64,000 bases of DNA from Roseobacter weihaiensis (GTDB taxonomy: Bacteria; Pseudomonadota; Alphaproteobacteria; Rhodobacterales; Rhodobacteraceae): the NCBI RefSeq assembly GCF_020622345.1, contig NZ_JACNMO010000011.1, positions 62,001 to 126,000 of the forward strand, written 5' to 3'. The translations under genes and the position numbers were made by a program. Below are positions 26,546 through 35,291 of this stretch, one piece after another; within the stretch, counting starts at the first letter, position 1; the number at the start of each line of letters is the position of its first letter. A model generated the notes under the pieces. That model saw only the letters and a program-made list of their open reading frames with translations. It made no database searches and was not told the DNA's origin.

Positions 26546-28378
26546 CTACAGGCTGCCATCGGCGGCTTGCAAGGTGGGTGTGGTGGCCGACGCGATGGCT
26601 TCAGGGGAGCATGTCCCGGCACGATCCTCCGGGATATCAAAAAGGCCGCACGCCATGGACCATCGGCTCAGGGCCGGCAGCGTGGAGGCCACGGCAATCG
26701 GAATGGCCAAGATGAACGAAAGCAGGATCGGCGCGCCAAAGGCAAGCGCCCAGGGCGCTGCAACGAAAAGCCACGTCAGAAGCGCAAGACCAACGCCGGT
26801 CTGAAGCCACAGAACCCCCGCCGCCTCGCGCCATAAAAGACGCGCACGGTCGCGCTGCTGCGCGTCCCAGCCGATCCGCCGGCCGAAAAACAACCCGATC
26901 ATAAAGCGGGTCAAGGCCAGCGCCACGATTGGGGCGGTCAGCATGGAAAACAGGATTTCCACCATGCCCCCCAGTACTACGCGACGCCGGCCACCATAGG
27001 CTGCGCTCCGCTCATCCTCTGCCAAAACCTGTGCCATGCCCATCAGCTTCGGCATGAGGTTCAGCGTCATCAGGATCGCAAAAAACCCCAGCCCCATCCA
27101 GACCGGAACCGCCGACATCTGCGCATCATTGCCTGCCATGACTGCCCCCACCAGGATGAAAACCATCCACGCCGGCGCGCTGAGGTACATCTGGATGGCC
27201 AGCAGTAGTTGCAACCGGCTCACCGGTTTCAGTCCGGGCATGCCCAGAAGGCGCAAATACTGCATGTTTCCGTTCATCCAGCGCAGCTCGCGCCGGATAA
27301 AATCGACCAGGCTGGGCGGGTTTTCCTCGCGGCTGTCGCTTTCCTCGGCCATGACCCGCACCTCGTATCCTGCCCGCCGCATCATCGCGGCCTCAAGCTG
27401 GTCGTGGCTCAGGATATGACCCGAAAGGGGGCCGCGACCAGACAGCACCGGCATCATGCAGGTGTCGCGAAACGGCACCATCCGGATCAGCACATTGTGC
27501 CCCCAGTTCGGGCCACAGTCTGCCTGCCACCAGGCCGACCCCAGCGTGTAGGAGCGCATGCCATGCCGCATGCCGAACTGGAACGCGCGGGTGAAAAAGG
27601 TCCGTGACGGCAGCCCCGTCACCAGGCTTTGAAGCATGCCGATCTCGGGGCTGGCCTGCATCACGCGCACCATGCGAAAAACCGTCTCGGCCCCCATCTC
27701 GCTATCGGCATCCAAAGGCAGAAAGAAGTCGAACTCCGCACCACAGCGCTGCACAAACTCTGCAATGTTCCCCGCCTTGTAACCGGCGTTGTCCCGGCGG
27801 CGGCGATACTGCACCCGGGCGTTTGGCCAGGTCGACTGCCACTGTGCAACCAGGGCCTCTTCGCGCTTTGCAATGGCGTCGATGTCCGTGTCGCTGAGCA
27901 GGTGAAAGGCGAACTGCCCCGCCCAGGGGCTTGCGGCGATTTCCCGCTCCAACTTTTGCAGCCGCGCGATCGAGGCATCAGGATCCTCATTCCGCAACGG
28001 CATGACCACCGCGATGCGGGTGCTCAACGGTTCCGACCCCGATGCCCGGCAGAGCGCCGGTGTCACCACCTTTGCAGCATTCTTTTTAAAGCGACGATCA
28101 AGCACGTATCCGATCAGGCTGTTACACAGACCGATGGAGAGCCACGGCAACGTGAGGAAATAGGCGGCCAGCATGACATACTCTGCCGGCAGGAATCCCT
28201 GCACGGAGAGGATCAACCACATGCCGGCAAAGAGAATCCCAACGGTTATGATGTTGAAAAGCAGAACCCAGAAGCGACGCCGGCCAACGGACATCGTCAT
28301 CCAACGCGACCCCGCGTCCAACATCTCAGGTCCCACTGGCCGGGCTGACCAGCTTTCGGCAACGTCCAAATCTTTCAC
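26546..28378 (-). CDS. opgH: Osmoregulated periplasmic glucan glucosyltransferase
   Basis: Inner-membrane family 2 glucosyltransferase of 610 residues that polymerises the beta-glucan backbone from UDP-glucose. Two N-terminal helices are followed by a GT2 domain (VVMPLRNEDPDAS, NAGYKAGNIAEFV, LPLDADSEMG, DQLEAA, RRELRWMNGN) and about six C-terminal helices. Shorter than E. coli OpgH (about 850), as is common in alphaproteobacteria. The predicted start is GTG at 28378 with a poor ribosome site; later starts are possible. No opgG is adjacent. Confidence 0.88.
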   Translation of the reverse strand: MKDLDVAESWSARPVGPEMLDAGSRWMTMSVGRRRFWVLLFNIITVGILFAGMWLILSVQGFLPAEYVMLAAYFLTLPWLSIGLCNSLIGYVLDRRFKKNAAKVVTPALCRASGSEPLSTRIAVVMPLRNEDPDASIARLQKLEREIAASPWAGQFAFHLLSDTDIDAIAKREEALVAQWQSTWPNARVQYRRRRDNAGYKAGNIAEFVQRCGAEFDFFLPLDADSEMGAETVFRMVRVMQASPEIGMLQSLVTGLPSRTFFTRAFQFGMRHGMRSYTLGSAWWQADCGPNWGHNVLIRMVPFRDTCMMPVLSGRGPLSGHILSHDQLEAAMMRRAGYEVRVMAEESDSREENPPSLVDFIRRELRWMNGNMQYLRLLGMPGLKPVSRLQLLLAIQMYLSAPAWMVFILVGAVMAGNDAQMSAVPVWMGLGFFAILMTLNLMPKLMGMAQVLAEDERSAAYGGRRRVVLGGMVEILFSMLTAPIVALALTRFMIGLFFGRRIGWDAQQRDRARLLWREAAGVLWLQTGVGLALLTWLFVAAPWALAFGAPILLSFILAIPIAVASTLPALSRWSMACGLFDIPEDRAGTCSPEAIASATTPTLQAADGSL

Positions 28379-28781
28379 CTAGAAAATACCCCACTTCGTG
28401 GAAAAAGTCATTTAGTTCCCACTTGTTGTGGAGCGATGTACGGTGTTGTCCAATGATTTTTTTGAGAGGTCGCGATTTGAGCGGAGTTCAACAGGCCGGG
28501 TCAGCGTCAAACCGCAGGTTCTGGTAAAACGGTCACAACAGCCTCTTGAGCACGAATGACACCACGCTGCGATGATCCTTGCGCACCGGCAGGCCACCCG
28601 ACTGAGGCGGTTGCCTCGCGGAATCCAAGCGACCTTCAGGCCTGCGCCCGTATTGGCAGAATTCTGCTGCGTCACGTTCTTGTGACATGATCGCTATAGG
28701 CCCGTTACGCAACTCGTCTAACCTGATCCTTAGTTGGACGAGAGTGTTCGACAAGCGCATGAAAACGGAATGGAGACAACT
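28379..28781. other. Intergenic stretch between opgH and phosphoesterase gene
   Basis: Short open frames on the minus strand (28412-28760) match no family I recognise and have no good start site. The stretch must hold promoters for the divergent opgH and phosphoesterase genes. Nothing further seen. Confidence 0.4.
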
Positions 28782-30761
28782 ATGACGACCACGTTCACGG
28801 GCCGCGCGGCATTGCTGGCGGCAGTCTCATTACTCATTGCAACACCCGGCCTGACCCGCACGGGCTACATCGCCGGCGTTGATGTGGTGCAGGGCGGTGA
28901 CAGAACCGGGGAGACAATCACCGGGATGGTGTTCCACGATCTCAGCCGCGACGGTGTCCGGCAGCAGGATGAACCGGGCGTCAATGGCGTGATCGTCTCC
29001 AACGGCCGTGATGTGACCACCAGCGGAGCCGATGGCAGCTACACCTTGCCCGTTTATGAGAACATGACCGTCATGGTTCATGAGCCCGCCGCCTGGGATG
29101 TTCCCACAGATCAGAATGGTGTGCCGCAGTTTTTCTATCATCACCTGCCCGAAGGCACACCCGAGACGCTGCGCTATGGCGGTCTTGAGGCCACCGGCCC
29201 GTTGCCGCAGGCGATCAACTTTCCGATGATCCGCACGGGCACGACCGAAACGTTTTCCTGTGTGATGATGGGCGATGCACAGCCCTATTCGAATACCGAA
29301 GTCGGCTATGTGCGCGACGGTGTGCTCGACAGTCTGCTCGACCGCGATCTGGGCGATTCGGAATGTGTGATCATGCTGGGGGATGTCATGGGCGACGACC
29401 TGTCGCTGTTGCCGCGCTTCATGAATATCTGGTCGGTGCTCGGCCTGCCGCAATACTACGTCCACGGCAATCATGATTTTGACTTTGACGCCACAACCGA
29501 TGAGCATTCGGCCGACAGTTGGCGGCAGATCTACGGCCCGGCGTATTACAGCTTTGACATCGGCCAGGTGACGTTCATCGCGCTCGATAACGTCGTCTAT
29601 CCCTGCGGGCCCGAGGATGATGGCCCGGGCGGGCGCGACGCCTGCGCAGACCCGGACGAGCTCGCCTACAATGGCCGCGTGACCGACCGCCAGATGCAAT
29701 GGCTGGAATCGACATTGGCGGAAATCCCAGAGGATCGCCTGATCGTCATGATGCACCACATCCCTTTCGTGTCCTTTGTGGATTCAAATGAAGGACGGCA
29801 CCAGACTGACAATCTTGCAGAGATACATGCGCTTTTGGCAGGTCGGCCCGCGGTGTCCTTTTCAGGCCATACCCATACCTTCGAATACCTCGCTGCGGGC
29901 GAGTGGTATCAGGGGTGGGAGGAACAGGTCGGCATCACACGCCTGCCCTTTGACCATGTGGTCGGGGGGGCGCCCTCGGGCAACTGGTTCTGGGGCGATC
30001 TCGGCTTTGATGGCACACCGCTGTCCTTTGCCCGCGGCGGCACACCGCCCGGCTATATGATCGTGGCCTTTGACGGCGCTGATTTTACCGTCAACTTCCA
30101 TGCCGCCAATCAGGCCCCCGACAGGCAGATGGCACTGTCGTTCAACACGCCCCAGTTCCGCGACTGGTTCACGACGCTCTATGACTACGCGGACACCCGG
30201 GAAGAGGCCGCAGGCTCCGAGCCGCCGCTGACCGTCAACGACCTGCCCGACCAAAAGCTCTTCACCCCGGAGGAACTGGGCGAGACAATCTGGCTGACGG
30301 CCAACATCTGGGCGGGCACCCGGAACACCGAAGTTGTCGCCACAATCAACGATGACCTTCGCCTGCCGATGACCCGGACCCAACCCGGCGAGGGCGAGGA
30401 TGTCCTGGAAGGGGCGGAATGGGCGGATCCCTTCTCGATCCCGCGGCAGATGACCATCGGGCGCTACGCCTGGACATCCGAGACAGGCGACCCGCGCGCG
30501 CAAGGCTTTGAGGTCTGGCAAGGATCACAATTCGGTCCCGCCAGCCCGCAGCCAGCGGATACCTGGATGATCGCGGATAGCTCCTCCCATCTATGGCGGG
30601 TGGAAATGCCGGATGATCTGCCTGAAGGTGCCCATGTCATCGAGGTCACGGCCGCAATGCAGGACGGGCGGGAATTCCGCGACCGGATCACCTTTGAGGT
30701 CCGGTCAGAGCGGCCGAACCCCTATTGGGATAATTCCCTTTGGGAGGAAACCACCAACTGA
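28782..30761 (+). CDS. Exported metallophosphoesterase with N-terminal Ig-like domain
   Basis: Secreted calcineurin-fold phosphoesterase, 659 residues from the ATG at 28782 (GGAG seven bases upstream). Signal peptide MTTTFTGRAALLAAVSLLIATPGLTRT. Domain order: a SdrD/CarboxypepD-like segment (TGMVFHDLSRDGVRQQDEPGVNGVIVSNG) that often adds a beta-sandwich, the metallophosphoesterase core (GDAQPY, GDVMGDD, HGNHDFDFD, MMHHIPF, SGHTHTFEY), and a C-terminal beta-rich domain. The metal ligands of the GD, GNHD and GHTH motifs are present. The substrate, a periplasmic phosphoester, is not identified. Confidence 0.87.
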   Translation: MTTTFTGRAALLAAVSLLIATPGLTRTGYIAGVDVVQGGDRTGETITGMVFHDLSRDGVRQQDEPGVNGVIVSNGRDVTTSGADGSYTLPVYENMTVMVHEPAAWDVPTDQNGVPQFFYHHLPEGTPETLRYGGLEATGPLPQAINFPMIRTGTTETFSCVMMGDAQPYSNTEVGYVRDGVLDSLLDRDLGDSECVIMLGDVMGDDLSLLPRFMNIWSVLGLPQYYVHGNHDFDFDATTDEHSADSWRQIYGPAYYSFDIGQVTFIALDNVVYPCGPEDDGPGGRDACADPDELAYNGRVTDRQMQWLESTLAEIPEDRLIVMMHHIPFVSFVDSNEGRHQTDNLAEIHALLAGRPAVSFSGHTHTFEYLAAGEWYQGWEEQVGITRLPFDHVVGGAPSGNWFWGDLGFDGTPLSFARGGTPPGYMIVAFDGADFTVNFHAANQAPDRQMALSFNTPQFRDWFTTLYDYADTREEAAGSEPPLTVNDLPDQKLFTPEELGETIWLTANIWAGTRNTEVVATINDDLRLPMTRTQPGEGEDVLEGAEWADPFSIPRQMTIGRYAWTSETGDPRAQGFEVWQGSQFGPASPQPADTWMIADSSSHLWRVEMPDDLPEGAHVIEVTAAMQDGREFRDRITFEVRSERPNPYWDNSLWEETTN

Positions 30762-30783
30762 CCGGTCCGCCGAGAAAAGCGAA

Positions 30784-30807
30784 AAGGGGGGCGCAGAAGC
30801 CCCCCTT
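30784..30807. terminator. Bidirectional terminator between phosphoesterase and dddL
   Basis: Stem of eight base pairs (AAGGGGGG / CCCCCCTT) with an eight-base loop, in the gap between two convergent genes. On the minus strand it is followed by TT and then C, completing a TTTT run; on the plus strand by GTTG. It should stop transcription from at least the dddL side. Confidence 0.7.
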
Positions 30808-30883
30808 GTTGCGCCAACTGACCTTGAACAAGCCGGCCGTACGGCCAGGTGGATTGGGCCGCACACCCCCCGTGATGGGGCAG

Positions 30884-31591
30884 CTACTGCGTCTTTTTGC
30901 GCTTTGGGGACGACATCTTCATCGATGGCTCCTCAAGCCGTGCCGTGGGCCCTGTCCAGGCGTAGGCCAGCAAACAAGGATCCCGGTCGCCGGTGGTGAT
31001 CCGGTGTTCATCGCCGGACCGATTGAGGATCAGCGACCCCGGCGCATAAACAGCGGCATTGTTTTCCGACCACGCCCCGGAGACCGAGATATAGCTTTCC
31101 TCTATTTCCTGATGACTGTGCTGCGGGTACGTCGTGTTCGGGGCAAAGAGCACAAAACCGAGAATGAGCTGGTCGGACTGCACCGGCCCGCGCGGCCCCA
31201 TGACTTCGCAATAGGCGTATTTCGCGACCAGCGACTTGGGCAGCTTGTCGTAGCCATATTCCCATGTCAGCTCGTCCTTGATCTCTCTGAGCGCCCGGGC
31301 CATGCCCTGCATTGCCCCTCGTTCGCCGAGGTCAAGCGCACGCGGCAGATGCGCCGTGACCGGTTTTGTCTCGCACCCACGTGACAGGAACTCCGGGTTC
31401 TTTGCCATGGTCGCGGACAGCCTGTCGCGCACGCGTTTGCGGTGGCTTCTGATCGCAGAGCTGCCGCCCGCTGAGCCATAGCGGTACAGCGCGTCGAACT
31501 CCCGCATCAGGTAAATCCAGTTCGGGTTATCCGCCAACCGCGCGCCCGCCGGCGGCTGGGTGTATGCAGATGAAATGGATGCGTCTTCCAT
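30884..31591 (-). CDS. dddL: DMSP lyase, DddL type (cupin)
   Basis: Cupin enzyme that splits dimethylsulfoniopropionate into acrylate and dimethyl sulfide. Chosen start ATG at 31591 (AAGGA six bases upstream), 235 residues; longer in-frame extensions match nothing. Cupin motif 1 is YPQHSHQEIEESYISVSG, giving His158, His160 and Glu164/165 as metal ligands. Motif 2 is GSLILNRSGDEHRI with His196. The segment KYAYCEVMGPRGPVQSDQLILGFVLFAP is shared with DddL proteins of Rhodobacter and Sulfitobacter. No acrylate-utilisation or regulator gene is adjacent. It is divergent from the hydroxylase/exporter operon across a 475-base gap. Confidence 0.85.
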   Translation of the reverse strand: MEDASISSAYTQPPAGARLADNPNWIYLMREFDALYRYGSAGGSSAIRSHRKRVRDRLSATMAKNPEFLSRGCETKPVTAHLPRALDLGERGAMQGMARALREIKDELTWEYGYDKLPKSLVAKYAYCEVMGPRGPVQSDQLILGFVLFAPNTTYPQHSHQEIEESYISVSGAWSENNAAVYAPGSLILNRSGDEHRITTGDRDPCLLAYAWTGPTARLEEPSMKMSSPKRKKTQ

Positions 31592-31877
31592 ATCTTGTCC
31601 TTCGCGTCTTGTTGACGGGCGCTGCGCGGGGCCCGCAACCCCATCTGACAGAGCGCGAAACATCTGTGCCCACCGCCCGTCATGTTGCCTGAGGCCACGT
31701 GATATGCAATGCCATTTCTCGGCTGGACCGAACAAATTTCGGGCTGCGGCTGACCTGTAATTCAATCTGCAACAAACGCGGGCGTTCACCGGATATCACC
31801 CCAAGACAGACCCATACCGAGCACGAATTGGCTGAGCCGTTCATCCGCCCTGACATACCAAAGGTTCTGTCCTGAAA

Positions 31878-31895
31878 ACCAGATGAATATCTGGT
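31878..31895. promoter_or_regulatory. Candidate operator, perfect inverted repeat
   Basis: Arms ACCAGAT and ATCTGGT are perfectly complementary over seven bases, separated by GAAT. The repeat is centrally placed in the dddL/hydroxylase divergent gap, with no Rho-type T run, so it looks like a protein-binding site. The regulator is unknown. Confidence 0.5.
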
Positions 31896-31983
31896 GAATA
31901 CGCGGTTATCTGAATTTATATTTCGTATTAAATATCAATGTGTTGGTTGATTCTGCCGGTGATTTTGCCATCTTGGATGCAGA

Positions 31984-32016
31984 CCTGCTGAAACCCCTTC
32001 AATCCCGATCAGCAGG
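31984..32016 (+). promoter_or_regulatory. Leader stem-loop upstream of hydroxylase operon
   Basis: Inverted repeat CCTGCTGA / TCAGCAGG, eight base pairs with a 17-base loop, in the 5' leader of the operon that starts at 32067. It lies just before the second hairpin described separately. Role unknown. Confidence 0.4.
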
Positions 32017-32023
32017 TACGGCA

Positions 32024-32045
32024 AAGGCACCTTTGAACGTGGTGC
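32024..32045 (+). promoter_or_regulatory. Shared leader motif and small hairpin, copy 1
   Basis: AAGGCACCTTTGAA followed three bases later by GGTGC; GCACC and GGTGC can pair. The same 14-mer followed four bases later by GGTGC occurs at 40478-40500 upstream of the subtilase gene. It sits 21 bases before the ATG of the hydroxylase gene. A transcript hairpin or a regulator site is possible. Confidence 0.45.
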
Positions 32046-32066
32046 GAAATCTTAAAGGAGATCATC

Positions 32067-32639
32067 ATGAAGTACTTCAAACGCCTTAAATCAGAGATGG
32101 ACCCGACCCCCTTTCTCGAGGAGATCGCACAGGTCGCCACCGCATGGGACGACGCCACCGGACGGCAGAACAAAATCCCCGTTCAGCGCGAAGCGAAGGC
32201 CATCCCGCTTCGGGGTCTGCGCAAATCCGCCATCGGCAACCGGAAAAGACGCGATGTCCACGAAAGCCGCTGGACGACGGGATCAAAGAACTACCCCGTC
32301 GCGCGGGCGTTTCTGGAAAGCTTTGCGCAAGAACAGGACAGTATTCTGGGGCGCGCAAAAATCGTCTGTCTGCCGGCCGGTAAACGGGTCTATCCGCACA
32401 TTGATCGTGGTCTCTATTACCGCGTGCGCAACCGCTACCACTTTGTGCTGAAGTCGACGCATGGGTCCTGGATGAAAGCGGGTGACGAGGAAGTGCGCAT
32501 GCAGCAGGGCGAGCTCTGGTGGTTTGACAACGACCAGATGCACGAGGCCAACAACGATGGCGACCAAGACCGCATTCACGTGATCTTTGACATGCTGCCT
32601 GCCCATCTGGCCGAAGAAGTCTTTGGGGCTGCGGCCTAA
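32067..32639 (+). CDS. Aspartyl/asparaginyl beta-hydroxylase family protein
   Basis: Fe(II)/2-oxoglutarate oxygenase of 190 residues. Putative iron ligands His111 and Asp113 (YPHIDRG) and His159 (DQMHEANN), and the 2-oxoglutarate Arg169 (DRIHVIFD) are visible, with the WWFDND segment typical of the AspH/LpxO group. It probably hydroxylates a peptide aspartyl residue or an acyl chain; the substrate is unknown. Good ribosome site AAAGGAG, nine bases before the ATG. First gene of an operon with a hydrolase and an ABC exporter. Confidence 0.85.
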   Translation: MKYFKRLKSEMDPTPFLEEIAQVATAWDDATGRQNKIPVQREAKAIPLRGLRKSAIGNRKRRDVHESRWTTGSKNYPVARAFLESFAQEQDSILGRAKIVCLPAGKRVYPHIDRGLYYRVRNRYHFVLKSTHGSWMKAGDEEVRMQQGELWWFDNDQMHEANNDGDQDRIHVIFDMLPAHLAEEVFGAAA

Positions 32640-32665
32640 ATCCACTCAAAAACGGGAGCGTCACC

Positions 32666-33580
32666 ATGTGCGTCCTTTCATCCTCCGAGGCATCAACCAA
32701 TGTCACTTATGACGTGCGCTATCGACCCGGCGCAGGCCTGACCGGATTGGCCGCGTGGCTGGCGCTCCCCCCCTACATCGACCCCACCTTGCCGCCGGTT
32801 GTGGCCGTTCACGGCATAAGGCGCGGGGCAGAGCTTCAGGCCCGTCTTTTCGCAAAACGGGCGGCGGCATCGGGTCGTCCCGTGATCGCGCCACTTTTTG
32901 ATGCAGAACGCTGGGGCGGTTACCAGCAGGCAGCCTTGCGCGGTCGTGCCGATCTGGCGTTGATTGATCTGATGGCATCGCTTGCGCGGGAGGGCCTGAT
33001 AGGGGCCAACACGCTCGACCTCTTTGGCTTTTCAGGTGGCGCGCAGTTCGTTCACCGCTTTGCCATGTTGCATCCGACGCGGGTCGCAAAGCTCAGCATT
33101 GCATCGCCGGGGTGGTACACTTTTCCTGACAATGCGCCCTATCCCTATGGCCTGTCTCCCCCCGCAAATCGAGACGCCAACTGGGCCCGACGGCTGCCCG
33201 CCAACATCGGACAGTTCCTTGCCCTGCCGATGAATGTCTGCATCGGCGAGCAGGACTGCGTGGCGGATAAGAACACCCGAAGCGGTGATGCAATTGACGC
33301 CCAACAGGGTCTGCATCGTCACGCGCGCGCGCACCGGTGGAGCGCTGCAATCCGCGCTGCTGCGACGGCGCTGGGGATCAGACCCCGCGTTGCGCTCCAC
33401 GTCCTGAAGAACTGTGGCCATGATTTCGAGGCCTGTGTTCACAAGGGCGAGCTTGACAAGATCGTCATTCCCCGCCCCCAGCGCACCACCTGCCGCGGCA
33501 CCTGTAATCTGCAACAACAGCAAGCCTGCCGCCTGGCAAAGAGCTTTGAGTTGCCCCATGCCCTGGAGACCCCACAATGA
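32666..33580 (+). CDS. Alpha/beta hydrolase (Ser nucleophile)
   Basis: Cytoplasmic alpha/beta hydrolase of 304 residues with the nucleophile elbow GFSGGAQ (Ser123), a candidate acid Asp in GEQDCV (about residue 197) and a base His252 in NCGHDFE. No signal peptide. The oxyanion region is VAVHGIRRG. The C-terminus has a basic, Gln- and Cys-rich stretch (TTCRGTCNLQQQQACR). GGGAG lies before the ATG; its stop overlaps the next ATG by four bases. It could hydrolyse an ester or thioester linked to the hydroxylase product or to the exported molecule. Confidence 0.82.
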   Translation: MCVLSSSEASTNVTYDVRYRPGAGLTGLAAWLALPPYIDPTLPPVVAVHGIRRGAELQARLFAKRAAASGRPVIAPLFDAERWGGYQQAALRGRADLALIDLMASLAREGLIGANTLDLFGFSGGAQFVHRFAMLHPTRVAKLSIASPGWYTFPDNAPYPYGLSPPANRDANWARRLPANIGQFLALPMNVCIGEQDCVADKNTRSGDAIDAQQGLHRHARAHRWSAAIRAAATALGIRPRVALHVLKNCGHDFEACVHKGELDKIVIPRPQRTTCRGTCNLQQQQACRLAKSFELPHALETPQ

Positions 33581-35220
33581 GCACGCTTCCAAAAATCATG
33601 AGCGAAGGTCGCGGTCGACACATTTCTCTGTTGATAGGGCTTGCACTGGGTCAGGCAATTGCAACAGGCATTGCCGCCTTTGCGACCCGCGATGTTTTTG
33701 CAGCCTTCCGCGATACGTCTGACATTCTGCCGCTGCGCGCCCTCGGTCTGGTGGCCTCGGCAGGTCTGTTGATCGGGGCGCTGCGGTTCTACGAACGGGT
33801 GGTGGCTGAAAAGGTGGGGCAGCACTACGCGGCCTCCCTGCGGATCAGGCTCTTCAAGCACATGACGCAGGTGTCGGCACGCGATATCGCGTCCCGCAGA
33901 AACGGGTCGCTGGCTTTGCGGTTTGTGGGCGATCTGTCGGCAGTGCGCGGCTGGGTCAGCCTTGGGCTGGCGCGCCTGATTTCGGCGCTGATTGTCCTGC
34001 CCGTCGCCACCGCCGTGCTGTTTTACATGAACCCGGTGATCGGCCTTGCTGCAAGCCTGCCGATTGCGGTCGGGTTGCTGGCCATGGCCCTGCTCGGGCC
34101 ACGCCTTGGCCCGGTCCACAAGCGCCTGAGGTCCCGGCGCGCGCGGCTGGCAGCCGACATGAGCGAGCGCATTCCCCACGCACCGGAACTGCGTCTTCTG
34201 GGACGCATTCAGATCGAAACCCGCCGGATCAGAGCCAGGACCGACAAACTGGTTGACGCCGCGCTTGAGCGTGCGCGGGGGGCGGCCATCTTACGCGCGA
34301 TACCGGATGCGGTTTCCGGCATTGCTGCGGCAAGTGTGTTTTGGGTTGCCTTGCAAGGCGGGTTGCCGGCGGCAGAGGCGGCGGGGTGCCTTGCTGCGGT
34401 TGGCCTGATGATCCAACCGATGCGGGACCTTGCCGGCGTCTGGGACCGGCATCGGGCCTGGCAGAATGCGAGACGCAAGTGTGCGGAACTGCTCATGATG
34501 CCCAAGCTGGAGAGGGCGCGCATGGCCGAGCGCCCCCTACCGAAAACACCGCCTGCACTGACCTTTGACAACGTTGCCGCAGGGGCCCTTGCCGACATCA
34601 ACGCAACCGCCCTGCCGGGTCGCAAGATCGGCATCATCGGCGGCAACGGCGCAGGCAAATCCACTCTGCTCAGCCTGGCTGCCGGGCTTGAGTTCCCTCA
34701 GAGCGGATCCGTGCTGCTGGGGGACATCCCCCCCACGGCGCTGACCGCACGCGAGCGACGGGAGATGATCGCGCTGATCGGTACGCGCTCGCCCATTCTC
34801 AAAGGCTCTTTGCGGCGCGCGTTGACAATGGGCGTGCAGCACCGGCCTGATGATGATGACATTCTGCAGGAGGCAAACACCTTTGGGCTGGGCAAGGTGA
34901 TTGACCGCTTGGGCGGGCTGGACGGGACAGTCTCAGAAGGCGGGCGCAATCTGTCGGCTGGTGAAATCCGCCGCATCCTGCTGACCCGTGCTGCCCTGTC
35001 CAAGCCGCAGGTCATGTTGCTGGACGAGCCCGACGATGCCTTGGACCGGAAAGGGCCAGAGCTTGTCCGCACCCTGATCGAACGAAGCGATGCCACCACC
35101 CTTCTCATCACGCACAACGTGGACATCGCCATGATGATGGACGAGCTGTGGCTGGTGGAAGACGGTCGCATCGTGGAAACCGGCACACCCGATCATCTGT
35201 TGGTCGGGGGAGATTGCTGA
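33577..35220 (+). CDS. ABC half-transporter with altered NBD motifs
   Basis: Fused membrane and nucleotide-binding exporter of 547 residues. About five to six helices span residues 15-290; the NBD has Walker A GGNGAGKST (about 355-362), signature NLSAGEIRR in place of LSGGQ, Walker B VMLLDEPDDALD and H-loop THN (His513). The position where the Q-loop Gln is expected is occupied by GTRSP. One gene only, so a homodimer is expected. It completes the hydroxylase/hydrolase operon; the changed motifs suggest a distinct exporter subgroup. The substrate is unknown. Confidence 0.85.
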   Translation: MSTLPKIMSEGRGRHISLLIGLALGQAIATGIAAFATRDVFAAFRDTSDILPLRALGLVASAGLLIGALRFYERVVAEKVGQHYAASLRIRLFKHMTQVSARDIASRRNGSLALRFVGDLSAVRGWVSLGLARLISALIVLPVATAVLFYMNPVIGLAASLPIAVGLLAMALLGPRLGPVHKRLRSRRARLAADMSERIPHAPELRLLGRIQIETRRIRARTDKLVDAALERARGAAILRAIPDAVSGIAAASVFWVALQGGLPAAEAAGCLAAVGLMIQPMRDLAGVWDRHRAWQNARRKCAELLMMPKLERARMAERPLPKTPPALTFDNVAAGALADINATALPGRKIGIIGGNGAGKSTLLSLAAGLEFPQSGSVLLGDIPPTALTARERREMIALIGTRSPILKGSLRRALTMGVQHRPDDDDILQEANTFGLGKVIDRLGGLDGTVSEGGRNLSAGEIRRILLTRAALSKPQVMLLDEPDDALDRKGPELVRTLIERSDATTLLITHNVDIAMMMDELWLVEDGRIVETGTPDHLLVGGDC

Positions 35221-35225
35221 AAATG

Positions 35226-35257
35226 AAAAGACCTTGGGCATCGCTCCAAGGTCTTTT
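35226..35257. terminator. Strong Rho-independent terminator
   Basis: Perfect 12-base-pair stem AAAAGACCTTGG / CCAAGGTCTTTT with loop GCATCGCT, ending in TTTT on the plus strand and AAAA-derived T4 on the minus strand. It closes the exporter operon and serves the convergent response-regulator gene too. Confidence 0.9.
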
Positions 35258-35291
35258 GAGGTCCTAAATGGCCCAATGGCCCGTGGCAGGG

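Larger units (their letters stand above)
31592..32066. promoter_or_regulatory. Divergent regulatory region between dddL and hydroxylase operon
   Basis: 475 bases without a gene. It holds a perfect 18-base inverted repeat at 31878-31895 (ACCAGAT, four-base loop, ATCTGGT), an AT-rich promoter-like stretch near 31913-31945, and two leader stem-loops at 31984-32016 and 32028-32045. A 14-codon open frame near 31950 has no family match and is not called. Confidence 0.6.

Noticed and set aside
28412-28760. Possible transposase or resolvase fragment
   Set aside because: The translated frames show no DDE, HTH or recombinase pattern, and no terminal inverted repeats or target duplications are visible.
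31950-31995. A 14-codon frame that could be a precursor peptide for the hydroxylase operon
   Set aside because: No Shine-Dalgarno, no leader/core features, and it overlaps the leader hairpin; too weak to call.
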